Below the pieces are notes generated by a model that worked only from the letters and a program-made list of their open reading frames with translations, ran no database searches and was not told the origin of the DNA. DNA of 64,000 nucleotides, taken from the NCBI GenBank assembly GCA_000961725.1, contig LADS01000039.1, forward strand, positions 62,001 to 126,000. Reading direction: 5' to 3'. A program made the translations under genes and the position numbers. Positions 44,095-53,205 of the stretch are shown in pieces. The stretch comes from Desulfobulbaceae bacterium BRH_c16a (GTDB taxonomy: Bacteria; Desulfobacterota; Desulfobulbia; Desulfobulbales; Desulfocapsaceae). Positions within the stretch are counted from its first letter, which is position 1; each line of letters begins with the position of its first letter.

Positions 44095-45408
44095 ATGCCG
44101 GATTTACAACAAATATTCTCAGAAGCTGTCGATCTTCATCAACAGAAAAGGCTGGAAGAAGCTGAAAAACGCTATTTGCAGGTGCTGCAGTCTGTGCCGG
44201 AAAATCTCAATGTCCTTGCCAATCTCGGCATTGTCTGCCGCGACCTCGGCAAACTCGATGAAGCGGAAGCATACTGCCGCCGAACGGTTTTCGCCGCCCC
44301 CGACGATCCCGAGCAGCATTTGAATCTTGGTGCGGTGCTGGAAGCGCGGAAGGATTGGCAAGGAGCCGGGGCAGCGTATGAAAAAGCCCTGTCACTCACT
44401 CCACACCATCCGAAAATTTTAAATAATTACGGAAAATTACTGTACCAGCAAGGGGATACTGCAAAAGGTCTGGCAATGATCGAATTGGCTATTCGGATTG
44501 AGCCGGACTATCCGCTGGCCCTGAACAACCTCGGAGTCATCTACAGCGAGCGGGGCGACCTCAGTCGTGCCGGCCAGTGTCTGGAGAAGAGTGTCCATCT
44601 CGATCCCGGCAACGTCGATGCTCTTTTTAATCTTGCCGGTATCTGCAACGCCCTCAACAACTTTGACAAGGCAAAGACCATCCTGAGCCGGTTGATAACA
44701 ATCGACCCGCATCATCCGGCAGCAAATCATATGCTTGCCGCACTGTCGGGATCAACAACCCCTGCGGCCCCCCGGGAATATGTCGAGGAGACATTTGACA
44801 AGTACGCAGTCCGTTTTGATGAGCATATTCAGGGCACTCTGGGATATACGGTGCCTTCCGCCCTGGCCGGTCTGGTGATGCGTGCGGTTCCCCAGGCAGT
44901 TCCCTTTGCGGCCGCACTTGATCTCGGCTGCGGCACCGGTCTCTCGGGAGCCGCGTTCCGGGCCATGACCGATATACTGGTCGGTATCGATGTTTCGGCG
45001 CAAATGCTGGACAAAGCCGCAGCGAAAAAGCTGTACGATCACCTCGAACATGAGGAAATTGTGCCATTTCTGCACCGCCGCGAAGAACGTTACAATTTTT
45101 TTCTCGCGGCCGATGTCTTCATTTACCTCGGGGACCTGCAGCCGCTTTTCCATGCCATTGCCGAAAACAGCAAAGACAGCGGGATCATCGCCTGCTCCAT
45201 TGAGACGACGGATCAGACTGAAAAATATGAACTCCTCCCTTCAGGAAGGTATGCCCATAACCCGAAATACCTCGAGCAATGCGCGATCACTGCGGGTTTC
45301 GCCGTTATCGACCATACACCGCATAATATCCGCAGAGAAAAGGGATCATGGATCCCGGGAGAGCTGTATCTGCTGAAAAAAATTCAGGACAAACCCCAGA
45401 CCCCGTAG
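44095..45408 (+). CDS. TPR-repeat protein fused to a SAM methyltransferase
   Basis: A 437-residue protein. Residues about 1-225 form six or more TPR repeats (for example NLGIVCRDLGKLDEAEAYCR, NYGKLLYQQGDTAKGLAMIE, NLGVIYSERGDLSRAGQCLE). Residues about 230-430 form a class I methyltransferase with YVEETFDKYAVRFDEHIQG, the SAM loop AALDLGCGTGLSGAAFRA, GIDVSAQMLDKA and FFLAADVFIYLGDL. The methyltransferase half resembles NDUFAF5-like and BioC-like proteins. The TPR part suggests a protein or glycan substrate. The ATG at 44095 is preferred over a GTG at 44083. It stands alone. Confidence 0.85.
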   Translation: MPDLQQIFSEAVDLHQQKRLEEAEKRYLQVLQSVPENLNVLANLGIVCRDLGKLDEAEAYCRRTVFAAPDDPEQHLNLGAVLEARKDWQGAGAAYEKALSLTPHHPKILNNYGKLLYQQGDTAKGLAMIELAIRIEPDYPLALNNLGVIYSERGDLSRAGQCLEKSVHLDPGNVDALFNLAGICNALNNFDKAKTILSRLITIDPHHPAANHMLAALSGSTTPAAPREYVEETFDKYAVRFDEHIQGTLGYTVPSALAGLVMRAVPQAVPFAAALDLGCGTGLSGAAFRAMTDILVGIDVSAQMLDKAAAKKLYDHLEHEEIVPFLHRREERYNFFLAADVFIYLGDLQPLFHAIAENSKDSGIIACSIETTDQTEKYELLPSGRYAHNPKYLEQCAITAGFAVIDHTPHNIRREKGSWIPGELYLLKKIQDKPQTP

Positions 45409-45468
45409 TTGGGACCAAAGAGCTCCCATTTCCGGATACCCCGAACAATGTCAAACACGTCAGGGCTC

Positions 45469-47937
45469 TTACTCTTTTCTTGCCAGGAAGTCGAAATACT
45501 CGCGAACAGTAGGCAAAGCTCCCTTCAGGCCGCTGATGGCGGTGAGTTCGGTCGAAGCAAGATAGACTTTTGTTCCGTCGCCGAGGCGGTTGTCAAAATT
45601 CCGGGTCGAGGTCGAAATGACTGTCGTTCCCGGACGTACCCTGGCCTGGTTGCCCATGCACAGGCTGCAGCCGGGTATCTCTACCCGGCCCCCGACCTGG
45701 GAGAAGATTGCCAGGCCACCCTCATTACGTATGGCATCGCGATCCATGCGGGTGGAAGGCGCCACCCACAGCCGTGCCTCTGCGTACTGTTCTCCTGCGA
45801 GCAGGCGGGCGGCCGCCTGGAGGTGACTCAGGTGGGTCATGCAGGAGCCGATAAAGGCTTCGTCAATCCTTTCACCTGCCACTTCGCTGAGCAGCCGGAC
45901 ATCGTCGGGGTCGTTGGGACAGGCGAGGATAGGTTCGGTAATCGCCGCCAGGTCGATCTCGATCACGGCGGTATATTCGGCATGGTCATCCCTTTGCAGG
46001 AGGTTCGGATCGGCAAGCCAAGCCTCCATATCGGCAATACGACGCGAAAGACAGTCACTGTCATTGTACCCGTCGGCGACGAGCGATCGCAAAAGAGCCA
46101 CATTGCCGCGCACATTTTCCATCACCGTCGCCACCGGCAGACTGACTGTACAGGCGGCCGCACTCCGTTCAGCCGATGCATCGGTCAGCTCGAAGGCTTC
46201 CTCCACGCTCAGATCGTCGACACCCTCAATTTCCAGGATAGCTCCGGCAAAAATATTTTTTTTGCCTTTTTTCGCAACGGTCAGAAGCCCCTGCCGGATA
46301 GCCGCGTAAGGAATGGCGTTGACCATATCGCGGACGGTGATGCCAGGCCTGCGTCGACCGGAAAAGCGGACCAGGACCGAGGGCGGCATCTCCATCGGCA
46401 TGAAGCCGAGGGCGGCGGCGAAGGCAACCAGCCCGGAACCTGCCGGAAAGGATATTCCCAGCGGAAATCTGGTGTGTGAGTCGCCGCCGGTGCCGACCGT
46501 GTCCGGAATGAGCATCCGGTTGAGCCAGGGATGGATGACCCCGTCGCCCGGTTGCAGAGCCACGCCGCCCCGGTCTATGGTGGTCTCGCGCATGATCTGC
46601 CATCTGGCAAAGTCGGAGGCCTTCGGATAGGCGGCCGTATGGCAGAACGACTGCATGAACAGATCGGCTTTAAACCTGAGGCAGGCCAGTTCGTCGATTT
46701 CCTGCATGGTCATCGGTCCGGTGGTATCCTGGGATCCGACAGTAGTCATTTTCGGTTCGCACACCGTTTTCGGCAGAACACCTTCCATTCCGCAGGCCCG
46801 ACCGACAATCTTCTGGGCAAGGCTGTATCCCTGGCCCGGTTTTGCTGCCGGATTGGTCGTTTCCTTGAAGATCTCCGGAAAAGGCAGGCCTGAAAAAGAG
46901 CAGGCCATACGGGTCAGTTGCTTGCCGATAATCAGGTTGAGCCTGCCTCCGGCGCGGTACTCGTCGAGCAGGGTGAGCGGTGCCGGTTTCATGGCAATCC
47001 GAACTCCGTGCCGGTTGGTAAGGGTCCAGTCGTGGGGGCAAAAAGTGACGGCATCGCCGGTGGTGAAATTTTCCACCTCGCATTCGATTGGTAAAATCCC
47101 TGCATCGCGGGCGGTGGCATAGAAGATGGGGGCGATTATTCCGCCGAACACCAGGCCGCCCGTTCTTTTATTGGGGACATGCGGAATATCGGCACCGGTG
47201 TGCCAGAGTAGCGAATTTACTGCAGATTTTCGCGACGAGCCGGTGCCGACCACATCGCCGGCAAAAGCCACCTGGCAGTTGTCCTGCCTGAAACAGGCAA
47301 TGGTCTCGATTCCGTCGAAAAAGCGTTTGCCGCCGAAAAAGGTGGCGTGCAGGGGAATATCGGCCCTGGACTGCGCCTCCTTGCCCGGCGAAAAATCATC
47401 GGTGTTGATCTCTCCATCGACCTTGTAGATCTTCACCATCATCATCTCGGCAAGCGGCGGCGAGGAAGTAAACCATTCGGCGTTGGCCCAGGAAACGATT
47501 ACCTCCCGGGCATGACTGCAGGTTTTCGCCAGGTGGGCGACCCGGTCAAAACCGTCGTAGATCTTGATCAGCCCTTTCAAAGCGCCCGCAACACAGGGTG
47601 CCAGAGAGGAAACTCCCAGCAGCTCGATCAATGCGTGGACATTATAGCCGCCGCCCATCGTCCCCAGCATGGCTATGGCCTGTTCCGGACCGAGGATTTC
47701 TCCTCTTACTTTCACCCGGCCGAGAGCAACTTCCTGCAGCCACTTCGCCTTGACCCGGGCCGCTTTACTGACCCCGGGCTCAACCCGGCTGGCGATGAGA
47801 TCGAGGAGAAATGCTCCCTCTTCACATCCCTGTTCGAGTAGCTGCTGCGCTTCGTGAGTCTGTTCCGGAGTCAGGGGAAGAGGTGGGAGATGGACAGCCT
47901 GCCTTATCCCGGCCTCGAGTCTGTAAGATTTCAGCAT
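45469..47937 (-). CDS. acnB: Aconitate hydratase B
   Basis: An 822-residue iron-sulfur enzyme interconverting citrate and isocitrate, often also 2-methylcitrate dehydration. The N-terminal HEAT-like domain (about 1-155, LTPEQTHEAQQLLEQGCEEG and MLGTMGGGYNVHALIELL) is specific to AcnB. The swivel domain with DDFSPGKEAQSRADIPLHA follows and precedes the catalytic core. Cluster cysteines are expected in ACRF/SFCHTA, IGSCMTHLSH and PGCSLCMGNQARV. Slightly shorter than the E. coli form (865). It is the last gene of the minus-strand series that begins with proline dehydrogenase. Confidence 0.95.
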   Translation of the reverse strand: MLKSYRLEAGIRQAVHLPPLPLTPEQTHEAQQLLEQGCEEGAFLLDLIASRVEPGVSKAARVKAKWLQEVALGRVKVRGEILGPEQAIAMLGTMGGGYNVHALIELLGVSSLAPCVAGALKGLIKIYDGFDRVAHLAKTCSHAREVIVSWANAEWFTSSPPLAEMMMVKIYKVDGEINTDDFSPGKEAQSRADIPLHATFFGGKRFFDGIETIACFRQDNCQVAFAGDVVGTGSSRKSAVNSLLWHTGADIPHVPNKRTGGLVFGGIIAPIFYATARDAGILPIECEVENFTTGDAVTFCPHDWTLTNRHGVRIAMKPAPLTLLDEYRAGGRLNLIIGKQLTRMACSFSGLPFPEIFKETTNPAAKPGQGYSLAQKIVGRACGMEGVLPKTVCEPKMTTVGSQDTTGPMTMQEIDELACLRFKADLFMQSFCHTAAYPKASDFARWQIMRETTIDRGGVALQPGDGVIHPWLNRMLIPDTVGTGGDSHTRFPLGISFPAGSGLVAFAAALGFMPMEMPPSVLVRFSGRRRPGITVRDMVNAIPYAAIRQGLLTVAKKGKKNIFAGAILEIEGVDDLSVEEAFELTDASAERSAAACTVSLPVATVMENVRGNVALLRSLVADGYNDSDCLSRRIADMEAWLADPNLLQRDDHAEYTAVIEIDLAAITEPILACPNDPDDVRLLSEVAGERIDEAFIGSCMTHLSHLQAAARLLAGEQYAEARLWVAPSTRMDRDAIRNEGGLAIFSQVGGRVEIPGCSLCMGNQARVRPGTTVISTSTRNFDNRLGDGTKVYLASTELTAISGLKGALPTVREYFDFLARKE

Positions 47938-48098
47938 GGTTCCATCCCTTGTTGTATTCGCGATTTCTCCCCATCCATTCTTTCTGTCTGGAGTGATGAA
48001 TGAGGGTAAAAAAATAAGTCGCGAATATAACAGGATTTCTGCCGATAGCCAAGGGCCGGATATGAAATGGGTCGAAAAAAGGGTCGAAACGATACGCC

Positions 48099-48344
48099 TT
48101 ACAGGGACTTTTCCTGCAGCCAGAGGAGTCCTTGCCGGGTTATCAAGGAGTACCGACCGTCGAGATCGCTCTCCACCGCTCCGGCATCATTCAAGATCTT
48201 GATCACCTGCCGGGTCTCCGACAGCTCCATCTCCAACGCTTCGGCAATGCTGGCGGAATCGACAACCTCGGGCTGGGGACGCTTGAGGTTTTCATATAAG
48301 ACAGCCAGGATCCGCTGCTTCCGGTATTCAAGTGACATGGCCAT
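48099..48344 (-). CDS. Small winged-helix protein
   Basis: An 81-residue protein (start ATG 48344, AAGGAG just upstream). It has a helix-turn-helix pattern SASIAEALEMELSETRQVIK followed by a wing LNDAGAVESDLDGRYSLITR and a closing helix GLLWLQEK. This looks like a compact MarR/ArsR-like DNA-binding domain without a sensor. It lies between gdh and acnB on the same strand and may be a local regulator. Target unknown. Confidence 0.7.
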   Translation of the reverse strand: MAMSLEYRKQRILAVLYENLKRPQPEVVDSASIAEALEMELSETRQVIKILNDAGAVESDLDGRYSLITRQGLLWLQEKSL

Positions 48345-48378
48345 GATGCTCCTTAAAAAATCTTTAGTGATCTTCGTC

Positions 48379-48409
48379 ATTCCGGCTTAGAAATCGGTAT
48401 CGCCGGAAT
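48379..48409. other. Hairpin after the glutamate dehydrogenase gene
   Basis: ATTCCGGC (48379-48386) pairs with GCCGGAAT (48402-48409) around 15 nt; flanking bases (CGTC and GACG) extend the stem with a bulge. No T-tract follows on the minus strand, so termination after gdh may be partial. Confidence 0.45.
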
Positions 48410-48423
48410 AATGACGAGGATTA

Positions 48424-51400
48424 TCAAATAATCGTGGTAAATATTTTCTCCAGGGCAGGAATCGGAGCTGTTTCGATCTCCTGCAGATATGCATCCCACC
48501 CTTCTCCGAAGCTGTAAAAGGCCATAGACGCCAGTTTTTTGGTGATAATGGCATCTCTGTATGGTTGGAGCTGTCTCGCATCCAGAAGAGCCATTATCTG
48601 CTTTTCTCCAAGTTTTTGCCGGAGCACTGCAGGGATGTAGTGTTCCATCACCTGCCAGACCAGTCCTGACGCACCGAGAATCTCCGGCAGAATTGTCTCC
48701 AGCCGGTCCTGCAGGGCAAAGATCTGCTCACTCGTTTGCTCCGAGAGGACAAACAGCGGCACGGCCGGATCGGCCTGATGAAGACGCAGCAACAGGCCCG
48801 TTTCCAGGCGGGCATAACGATCGACCAGGCCGAGAATATCCTTGATCAGAGCCCACCGGGTGGCAGGATCGTTCTGCAGCTTCTCCTCGTAATCCTCCTG
48901 GAGGAGAAAGGCGGTCAGCACCTCGGCAATCGAACTGCTGAAGACGCCGCCCTTGTTGGCGGTGGTATCCTTGATCTGTTTGATGAGCGTGTTGGTGGCG
49001 ATATACCGCCTGGCACCGTCGTCGAAAAAGACATTGGCCCCCTCGACGATATATCGCAGTTCGCTGAAGAGCTCGAGGAACTGACGGACGTTGCCCTGAT
49101 GAATGGTATCCTTGAAGCCGCCACAGGGAATAAAGGCACGGATATCGGCCTGGCCGATATATTTCCGGTTGGCGGGATTGGTCAGAAAATTACGGTGAAA
49201 AAGGGCTCCGTCTTCTATCACCGTACCGTCGGGCAGGATCACGTTGGCAGCCCCGATCGGCACCCTGAAGCCCTGACTGCTGAGTTTTGCCGCCGGAAAA
49301 CCGAGGGAGTTAATCCGCGGCTGGGAGTTGCGCGTGAAGGCCAGTTTCTTCAACTCCTCGCGGTCAAGCCCCTGCGGGTCGAAAAGGACCGAGCCGCCAT
49401 CGATGATCAGGCAGATTTTCCCTTTGTAGCACTGGATCTGGTTGGACCCGAGATCGCCGTCCGGCCCGCCGGTTATCATCAGATTCAGTTCTTTCTCCTT
49501 GTCATTATAATGGCCGATGAGGGTCCTGAACCCACTCATGATCGAGGTGGTGGTCATCCCCGAAGTCTCGATCTTGCCACCGATCTCTGCGTATATTGCC
49601 GCCATGTCGTCGGTCACGAAGTGCGATCTGCCTTCAACCTGCAGTTCGACACCTTGCCCGCCACGGTCAAAGAGGCCGAAGGTCCGCCCCCCGGTTAACA
49701 GGCCGTAGGTGTCATGGGGGATACCGAAACTCTTGCCGGTGGTGATCGTTCGCCAGTACTGGTAGCCTTTATCCCTGGCATGGTAGGCTACGTCGTCCAT
49801 AAGCTGGGCGGTGCCTTCATCCGGCCCGAAAAAGACCATCTCCGCCTTGCCGTAATAGTCGACGATCGAGTTGTCGGGCAGCATCAGATCCATAATCCCT
49901 TCGGTATAGTCGTTCAGGGCCTCCTTGCGGAAAGTGGCATAATGGGGAAGAGGGACAACCACCCCCTTCGAGCCGCTTTCGCAGATGTCCTTATGCTTCA
50001 GCCGCTGCGCCTTCGGTCCCAGGGCATAGTTGAGAAGTACCGCGTTATCGAGCTCGGTGTCATAGTTGGAACGCGACACCCTGATCAGCCGCAAGCCTCC
50101 GCGGGCAATATCGGCGGCCCGCAGGTGGGTGCCGCAGGAATAGTGGCCGTTGACAAAAAAGATGCCGAAGACAAAGCGGTTGAACACCAGAGGATCGAGA
50201 ATCCGGTTATCGAAGCGGAAAGCGAAAGAGCGCTTTTCAGCCTTATAGAAGTTGGTCTTGAGGGTGCAGACGATGATCTTGAACATGAACTTGAAGATCT
50301 CATAGCCAAGCGGGAAATCGATAAACCTGCCGGCAATCATCCTGTCGAACTCCAGCCATTTCCGGCCGAGTTCTTCCTCGGAAATCCGGTTTGTCGACCT
50401 CGGGGAAAATTTCCGCTCGAAAAGAGGATAGAGAAAGCCGATGAGATCAGGGTGTTTCCCGACGGTTTCCTGAATGAGGCGTGCGGAATAGGTCGACTTG
50501 TTCGCGCTCTGGATACGTTTGGCAAATGCCTCGCGTTGATCCCTGCTGGCGAGATTCTCGAGAATCTCGCGATCGGTAATATTCTCACTCTCCTTGAATA
50601 TGAAGAGGTGGGTAAAATCTATGGCATTGCCGGCAAAGAGCATTTCCTTGAAACCTATCGCTCCCTGCAGGTAAAGCTGCGTGACCGGGCCTACGGCAAA
50701 GGCGAGAAAGGCGCGAAGATCATCCACTACTCCCCCCTCCTGCTTTCTTGTCAGTTCACCGCCGACATACAGGGTGCAGATCGATGAGGACACCGACGAC
50801 TGTCCCAGATAAGGCTCCCAATAGGCCCGCAGCAGGGTCAGACCATGGTCTTCCAGGATCTTTCGCAGCACCGGCAATTGCGGGGAGGCAAAATCGGAAT
50901 TGAACATCAGCCGCGTCTCGCCGCTTTCCGGCAGGTTGAAGACCCCGATCAGCGGGGTCAGCGACCCATCGCTCTCCTGGAGAAATTTTTCGTAGCGTTT
51001 TCGGGTCGGTGCAGGCGTCACGTCATAGTCACCGGCAAGAGAAAAGAGAAAACGGGATTGGCCAAAGGCCTCAGGGGGATAATCGGCAACCGTTTCCGGT
51101 CTGATAATATAGGTGTAGTATTTGCTTTCCGGGCTGAAATAATATTCCCGGCGATGGCCGGAGATCAGATGCTCGAGCACCGCCTCCATATTTTCCCGGG
51201 TCTCTTCGGTTGCGATTCGCACCCATTGGACCACACCGGACTGGGTGGCGTCGAAATCTATCTGGGCGACCCGGCCGTGCAGGACGACACGGCCATCGAT
51301 AACCTTGATCGAGGTGGCAATGGACTGAAGCAGATTGGCAAGAGGCACCTTGTTGATGTTCTGGAAAAAATATTTTGGCAGGCCGAGGTCCTGGATGAGA

Positions 51401-51567
51401 ATCCCCGCCGCCAGATTGATGCAGTTGGCGGTAAGCAGTCCTTCCGAGGAAAGATCGATCACCGCTTCGTAGAGGACCCGGGGGTCAAGCCCCACACTTT
51501 CTGCCTTGGCGATAATTGCCGCACCTTTGGTACAGGCCGAAGAACCGGCGACCGGAAAAAGTTCCAT
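48424..51567 (-). CDS. Large NAD-dependent glutamate dehydrogenase
   Basis: A 1047-residue enzyme oxidising glutamate to 2-oxoglutarate and ammonia. The N-terminal half is a long regulatory region. The catalytic part (about 450-900) shows THLRAADIARGGLRLIRVSR, the substrate-lysine region GSKGVVVPLPHYATFRKEAL, PDEGTAQLMDDVAYHARDKG, TTTSIMSGFRTLIGH, and the NAD-binding FIPCGGFKDTIHQGNVRQFL and YIVEGANVFFDDGARRYIA. Length fits the 115-kDa class (also in fungi and protists), not the 50-kDa or 180-kDa forms. Sitting between 2-oxoacid oxidoreductase and aconitase genes, it probably links glutamate to the TCA branch. Confidence 0.9.
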   Translation of the reverse strand: MELFPVAGSSACTKGAAIIAKAESVGLDPRVLYEAVIDLSSEGLLTANCINLAAGILIQDLGLPKYFFQNINKVPLANLLQSIATSIKVIDGRVVLHGRVAQIDFDATQSGVVQWVRIATEETRENMEAVLEHLISGHRREYYFSPESKYYTYIIRPETVADYPPEAFGQSRFLFSLAGDYDVTPAPTRKRYEKFLQESDGSLTPLIGVFNLPESGETRLMFNSDFASPQLPVLRKILEDHGLTLLRAYWEPYLGQSSVSSSICTLYVGGELTRKQEGGVVDDLRAFLAFAVGPVTQLYLQGAIGFKEMLFAGNAIDFTHLFIFKESENITDREILENLASRDQREAFAKRIQSANKSTYSARLIQETVGKHPDLIGFLYPLFERKFSPRSTNRISEEELGRKWLEFDRMIAGRFIDFPLGYEIFKFMFKIIVCTLKTNFYKAEKRSFAFRFDNRILDPLVFNRFVFGIFFVNGHYSCGTHLRAADIARGGLRLIRVSRSNYDTELDNAVLLNYALGPKAQRLKHKDICESGSKGVVVPLPHYATFRKEALNDYTEGIMDLMLPDNSIVDYYGKAEMVFFGPDEGTAQLMDDVAYHARDKGYQYWRTITTGKSFGIPHDTYGLLTGGRTFGLFDRGGQGVELQVEGRSHFVTDDMAAIYAEIGGKIETSGMTTTSIMSGFRTLIGHYNDKEKELNLMITGGPDGDLGSNQIQCYKGKICLIIDGGSVLFDPQGLDREELKKLAFTRNSQPRINSLGFPAAKLSSQGFRVPIGAANVILPDGTVIEDGALFHRNFLTNPANRKYIGQADIRAFIPCGGFKDTIHQGNVRQFLELFSELRYIVEGANVFFDDGARRYIATNTLIKQIKDTTANKGGVFSSSIAEVLTAFLLQEDYEEKLQNDPATRWALIKDILGLVDRYARLETGLLLRLHQADPAVPLFVLSEQTSEQIFALQDRLETILPEILGASGLVWQVMEHYIPAVLRQKLGEKQIMALLDARQLQPYRDAIITKKLASMAFYSFGEGWDAYLQEIETAPIPALEKIFTTII

Positions 51568-51607
51568 GACATCTCCCTTGCTGTGAATAGCGAAGAAACG
51601 ACGGGGC

Positions 51608-51651
51608 TCCTTTGCCGCCGCTCACCGGGCAGGCGCGTCGGCGGCAAAGGA
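51608..51651. other. 13-bp perfect inverted repeat in the gdh leader
   Basis: TCCTTTGCCGCCG (51608-51620) pairs perfectly with CGGCGGCAAAGGA (51639-51651) around an 18-nt loop. On the minus strand it lies 40 nt before the gdh start and directly after the repeat at 51657, so it could attenuate transcription coming from the kor genes. Confidence 0.55.
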
Positions 51652-51656
51652 ATCTT

Positions 51657-51724
51657 TTAGTACCTTAGAAATTCTTTTTCTAAGAATGAATTTCGTGAAG
51701 GTACTTATTCCCCCTTGTGGGGGT
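51657..51724 (-). repeat. Structured intergenic repeat, copy A
   Basis: TTAGTACCTTAGAAATTC, a variable loop, GAATGAATTTCGTGAAGGTAC and TTATTCCCCCTTGTGGGGG. The outer arms GTACCTT and AAGGTAC and inner arms GAAATTC and GAATTTC pair, and CCCCC-TTGT-GGGGG forms a second hairpin. Very similar to 61706-61780 in front of gatB. Confidence 0.8.
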
Positions 51725-51751
51725 AGTGAGTTACTCTAGTTTTTTGATATT

Positions 51752-51804
51752 AGGAGCCGTTACGAAATAACCAGGCCATTTTCATCCACTTCGTTACGGC
51801 TCCT
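51752..51804. other. 15-bp perfect inverted repeat downstream of korC
   Basis: AGGAGCCGTTACGAA (51752-51766) pairs with TTCGTTACGGCTCCT (51790-51804), loop 23 nt. On the minus strand it follows the korC stop codon by about 50 nt and precedes an A-rich stretch. It may be a terminator-like or mRNA 3'-end element, or a palindromic protein site. Confidence 0.6.
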
Positions 51805-51852
51805 TAGACCGTTCTGAGCATTACCTTGGCCATGTTATTTTTTAACAACGGC

Positions 51853-52398
51853 TTAGCGGCGATACTGCGCTCCAAGAACGAGACCGAGATCGAAGGCCCG
51901 GTTGTTCATCGTCAGAAAATCCTTGGGAACGCGGTCGGCAACCGCGGCCATCACCGATTCCGGCTTGAGGATTTCCGTAAGACCGATGAGTGCTCCAAGG
52001 ACACAGATATTGAAAACCACCGGTTTGCCGATCTTTTCCATGACCGTCTCGTACATCGGCAGCTCGATCTGCTTGGCGTCGACCTTGCGGGTGGTCTGTA
52101 CGAAACGGTTGTCGGTCAGTAATGTTCCCCCGGGCCGAATGATCGGCGAATAGGTAGTGTACGCCTCCTGAGTCAGGCAGACCAGGATGTTCGGCTGGGT
52201 AACCTCGGGAAAATTGATTTCACCGTCGGAGATGATGATATCGCTGCGCGTTGCCCCGCCGCGGGCCGCCGCGCCGTAACTCTGGGACTGGGTGGCATTC
52301 ATTCCCTCGTAAATGACCGCCGCTTCGGCAAGAATAATGGCCGCGGTAATCACTCCCTGGCCGCCGGAACCGGAAAATACCATGCGAATCCTGTTCAT
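51853..52398 (-). CDS. korC: 2-oxoacid:ferredoxin oxidoreductase, gamma subunit
   Basis: A 181-residue subunit with the signature VFSGSGGQGVITAAIILAEA at the N-terminus and ATQSQSYGAAARGGATRSDI, which mark the gamma chain of KorABCD/PorABCD-type enzymes. It overlaps korB by 4 nt (ATGA). No cofactor is bound by this chain; it contributes to the CoA/pyruvoyl domain of the complex. Glutamate dehydrogenase next door makes 2-oxoglutarate the likeliest substrate; branched-chain 2-oxoacids are the alternative. Confidence 0.88.
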   Translation of the reverse strand: MNRIRMVFSGSGGQGVITAAIILAEAAVIYEGMNATQSQSYGAAARGGATRSDIIISDGEINFPEVTQPNILVCLTQEAYTTYSPIIRPGGTLLTDNRFVQTTRKVDAKQIELPMYETVMEKIGKPVVFNICVLGALIGLTEILKPESVMAAVADRVPKDFLTMNNRAFDLGLVLGAQYRR

Positions 52399-53204
52399 GA
52401 AACCCTCTCCTTCATTGCCTGCGCGATTATCTTGTCGTACTCTTCACAGTATTCCGGCCGCTCCTTCTCGACAAAAATACCACGTGGAGTAAGACCTGGG
52501 TTCTCCTCGAGAGCCTTCGACCCGAGCTTTGCGGTATTGCTCTTCTGCAGTTCCAACATGCCGACGGCATCCCCCTCCTTGTTCTTCCTGCCGTAATGGG
52601 TCGGACACTGCGACAGAATCTCCACCACCGAAAAACCCTTGTGGAGGATTGCCTTCTTGAGGAGTTCGGTGGACTCCTTGACATGATAGGCTGTAGACCG
52701 GGCGACAAAAGATGCCCCCGCCGCTTTGGCGAGTTCCACCACGTCGAAATTGCTGTCGATGGTTTTATACGGCGCGGTCGTCGCTTTAACCCCGGGACCG
52801 GAAAGCGGCGAGAACTGTCCGCCGGTCATCCCGTAAATCCGGTTATTCATGACAATGGCGGTAATATCGATATTCCGCCGAGCGGCATGGATAAAGTGAT
52901 TGCCGCCGATCGCCAGGGCATCGCCATCGCCCATCGGCACCAGGACTTTCAGGTGCGGCCGGCTCAGCTTGACGCCGGTCGCAAAAGCTAAAGCCCGGCC
53001 GTGGATGGTATGCAGCGAATGGAAATCGACATAGCCCGAGATCCTCGCCGAACAGCCGATACCCGACACCATGACGATCTCGTTTTTATTGAGCTGAAGT
53101 TCCTCAACGGCATGAATAAGGGAGTTGAGAATGGTGCCGTGGCCGCAGCCGGGACACCACATGTGCGGGAAGAACCTTTCGCGTAAATAGTCTTTAACAG
53201 CCAT
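52395..53204 (-). CDS. korB: 2-oxoacid:ferredoxin oxidoreductase, beta (TPP) subunit
   Basis: A 269-residue thiamine-pyrophosphate-binding subunit. The N-terminal CPGCGHGTILNSLIHAV supplies two cluster cysteines, and the TPP motif is GDGDALAIGGNHFIHAARRN ending in MNNRIYGMTGGQFSPL. One nt separates it from the alpha gene. The complex decarboxylates the 2-oxoacid, forms acyl-CoA (succinyl-CoA for 2-oxoglutarate) and reduces ferredoxin, a typical anaerobic replacement for the dehydrogenase complex. Confidence 0.92.
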   Translation of the reverse strand: MAVKDYLRERFFPHMWCPGCGHGTILNSLIHAVEELQLNKNEIVMVSGIGCSARISGYVDFHSLHTIHGRALAFATGVKLSRPHLKVLVPMGDGDALAIGGNHFIHAARRNIDITAIVMNNRIYGMTGGQFSPLSGPGVKATTAPYKTIDSNFDVVELAKAAGASFVARSTAYHVKESTELLKKAILHKGFSVVEILSQCPTHYGRKNKEGDAVGMLELQKSNTAKLGSKALEENPGLTPRGIFVEKERPEYCEEYDKIIAQAMKERVS

Positions 53205-53205
53205 A

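Noticed and set aside
45418..45476. Terminator between the TPR-methyltransferase and acnB genes
   Set aside because: Complementary AAGAGC and GCTCTT pieces are far apart with a weak stem; not convincing.
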